Shown: positions 5,396 through 6,536 of the stretch, one piece after another
How positions within the stretch are numbered: position 1 is the stretch's first letter
How the letters are laid out: every line of letters starts with the position of its first letter
Source of the DNA: an uncultured Planctomycetaceae bacterium
GTDB taxonomy: Bacteria > Planctomycetota > Planctomycetia > Pirellulales > Pirellulaceae
Assembly (NCBI GenBank): GCA_903927685.1
Contig: CAIYOB010000999.1
Span: forward strand, 1 to 6,536
Length of the DNA stretch: 6,536 nt
Reading direction: 5' to 3'
Notes under the pieces: model-generated
What the model was told of the DNA's origin: nothing
The model's input: the letters and a program-made list of their open reading frames with translations, nothing else
The model's database searches: none
Translations under genes and position numbers: made by a program

Positions 5396-6493
5396 TCAGT
5401 CCACCGGCTGCATCTCCCCCGTGTCGGTCACCGCAAAGCCTGGAAGCTCCCCCAACTGCCGGCGAAAATCGAGCGAGCGGACGATTTCCACCAGCGTCTG
5501 CAAGCGGGGATCTCCTGCCAGGTCTGCCGGATGGCAGAGGTCGTAGGCTTCTTGGGGAAACCCCAGGAATTCCAGATGTGCTTCTTCGCTAAGCAAACGA
5601 TGGCAGACGCCGGCGTCGGCCCAGCCACAGCGAATCGCATCGGCGACGCCGCGATGGTCCGTTGCGATCCGGCGCGCCCCCTTTCGCCCGGCCAACAGTT
5701 CGTCCAGCCAGCGCCGAGCGGCCGAGCCGTTCTCGCGCCAGACCCAGCGGATGCCGGAGCGGGTCGCGGCGCGGAAACTCGACAGATGCAGTTCCGGCCG
5801 GTACGCCACGCCTTCTTCCCACCGGGCGATCCGCAACAACCGATACCCGCCCCCCACCGTCTCACGAACGACGGCGGCGTTTCCCGCAGGGTCAGACGCC
5901 TGGCCCAAGTGCAGGCCTGCGGCATGCACCAGTCCGCGGCCCAACAGAGCCAGGGCGTCGCGTGTGCAGCGCTGCAGCACAAGCAAGCGGAAGGGACTCG
6001 TCTCTGCCATCCGAGCCGCCAGCAATCCGGCCGCGGGATCGCAGGTGGCGATCACGAGCGTCTGGGATGGATCGCGGGTCTGGCTGGTCCACACTTGCCC
6101 CGCCTGGCTGACACCGTCGTGCGGCGTCAGGCCAAGTTGACTCATTTCGACCGGGTACAGCCAGCGGCGGCCGCGAACCTCGGCCAGCCAGTAGCGGCAC
6201 GCATCCCGGAGCGGCTCCCAGGCCCAGGCAGGCGAACGATCGCGCGCGGTCGCCAACTCGAAAAGATCCTCGACCGTGCAGCCAAACACGCGGGCCAGGG
6301 TCAGGGCGGCGGCCGTAGAAGGCACCAGTCGCCCAATCTCCACGGCGCTGATCCCGGCCCTGGACAGCCCCGTTCGTTGGGCCAACTCCTCCTGCGACCA
6401 GTTCCGGGCCGAGCGGTAAGCCTTCACGCGATTGTACAGGCCGGCCTCTTCACCGGCGGGCGATGACGATTGCGGGTCCATCTGGCTGCGCAT
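5396..6493 (-). CDS. Xre-family regulator with PBP-like ligand-sensing domain
   Basis: This is a one-component transcription regulator of 365 aa. Residues about 20-79 are an Xre/Cro-type helix-turn-helix: LYNRVKAYRSARNWSQEELA, then QRTGLSRAGISAVEIGRLVPS (recognition helix near 44-52) and FGCTVEDLFEL. Residues about 145-362 match the periplasmic-binding-protein-like domain often found with HTH domains (PBP_like, related to ModA-type folds): ATCDPAAGLLAA (149-160), LVHAAGLHLG (188-197), ENGSAARRWLDELL (254-267), DHRGVADAIRCGWADAGVC (279-297) and EAYDLCHP (315-322). It has no signal peptide, so it should act in the cytoplasm. This architecture commonly sits beside molybdate transport genes and is a plausible ModE substitute that senses molybdate, tungstate or a cofactor form; this is inference. 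ATG 6493 is chosen. The frame extends to a TTG at 6517, and ATG 6481 is also possible; none has a strong Shine-Dalgarno. It is the first gene in the run, with 56 nt to the next. Confidence 0.88.
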   Translation of the reverse strand: MRSQMDPQSSSPAGEEAGLYNRVKAYRSARNWSQEELAQRTGLSRAGISAVEIGRLVPSTAAALTLARVFGCTVEDLFELATARDRSPAWAWEPLRDACRYWLAEVRGRRWLYPVEMSQLGLTPHDGVSQAGQVWTSQTRDPSQTLVIATCDPAAGLLAARMAETSPFRLLVLQRCTRDALALLGRGLVHAAGLHLGQASDPAGNAAVVRETVGGGYRLLRIARWEEGVAYRPELHLSSFRAATRSGIRWVWRENGSAARRWLDELLAGRKGARRIATDHRGVADAIRCGWADAGVCHRLLSEEAHLEFLGFPQEAYDLCHPADLAGDPRLQTLVEIVRSLDFRRQLGELPGFAVTDTGEMQPVD

Positions 6494-6536
6494 GGGATAC
6501 TCTCTGGGCAGGGGCAATTCCTGGGAAGCGAATCTG

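Noticed and set aside
5231..6466. 411-codon plus-strand open frame opposite the Xre-PBP regulator
   Set aside because: It is an antisense shadow in GC-rich DNA. The translation is Arg/Gln/Pro/His-rich with no recognisable domain, while the opposite strand encodes clear HTH and PBP-like motifs.

Overview
This window most likely comes from a planctomycete. The main evidence is a DUF1559-type prepilin-like protein with the planctomycete hallmark N-terminus ([20 protein letters not shown], then a conserved [17 protein letters not shown] stretch) and a C-terminal H-x9-DG motif. A formylmethanofuran-dehydrogenase-type gene beside it also fits, because planctomycetes are among the few bacteria known to carry tetrahydromethanopterin/methanofuran-type C1 genes. 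GC content is high. All genes lie on the minus strand, so the biological reading order runs from high to low coordinates. The species cannot be named from the sequence.

Layout in transcription order: (1) 6493-5396, a one-component regulator with an Xre-type helix-turn-helix and a periplasmic-binding-protein-like sensor domain; (2) 5339-4275, the DUF1559 prepilin-like protein, whose unusually long leader overlaps repeat-like DNA; (3) 4181-2820, an exported two-domain protein joining a cysteine-free sulfite-oxidase-fold-like domain to a CbiF/CobM-like tetrapyrrole methylase; (4) 2787-1981 modA, 1944-1225 modB and 1238-555 modC, a molybdate/tungstate ABC importer; (5) 477 to the window edge, the start of a protein with a FwdD-like molybdopterin-dinucleotide-binding domain that continues in the same frame into the N-terminal 4Fe-4S motif of a FwdB-like catalytic subunit.

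The genes form a coherent metal-supply unit. ModABC would import molybdate or tungstate, the Xre-PBP regulator could sense the oxyanion or the cofactor state, and the last gene would use the metal in a molybdopterin or tungstopterin formylmethanofuran dehydrogenase-like enzyme. Spacing from the methylase to the last gene (32 nt, 36 nt, a 14-nt overlap, 77 nt) fits one transcript.

The two most unusual items are the D-before-B fusion, which is circularly permuted relative to single-chain formate dehydrogenases, and the exported tetrapyrrole methylase fused to a sulfite-oxidase-like domain directly upstream of modA. No tRNA, rRNA, CRISPR array or insertion sequence is visible. There is no gene-free stretch longer than 100 bases between the genes.
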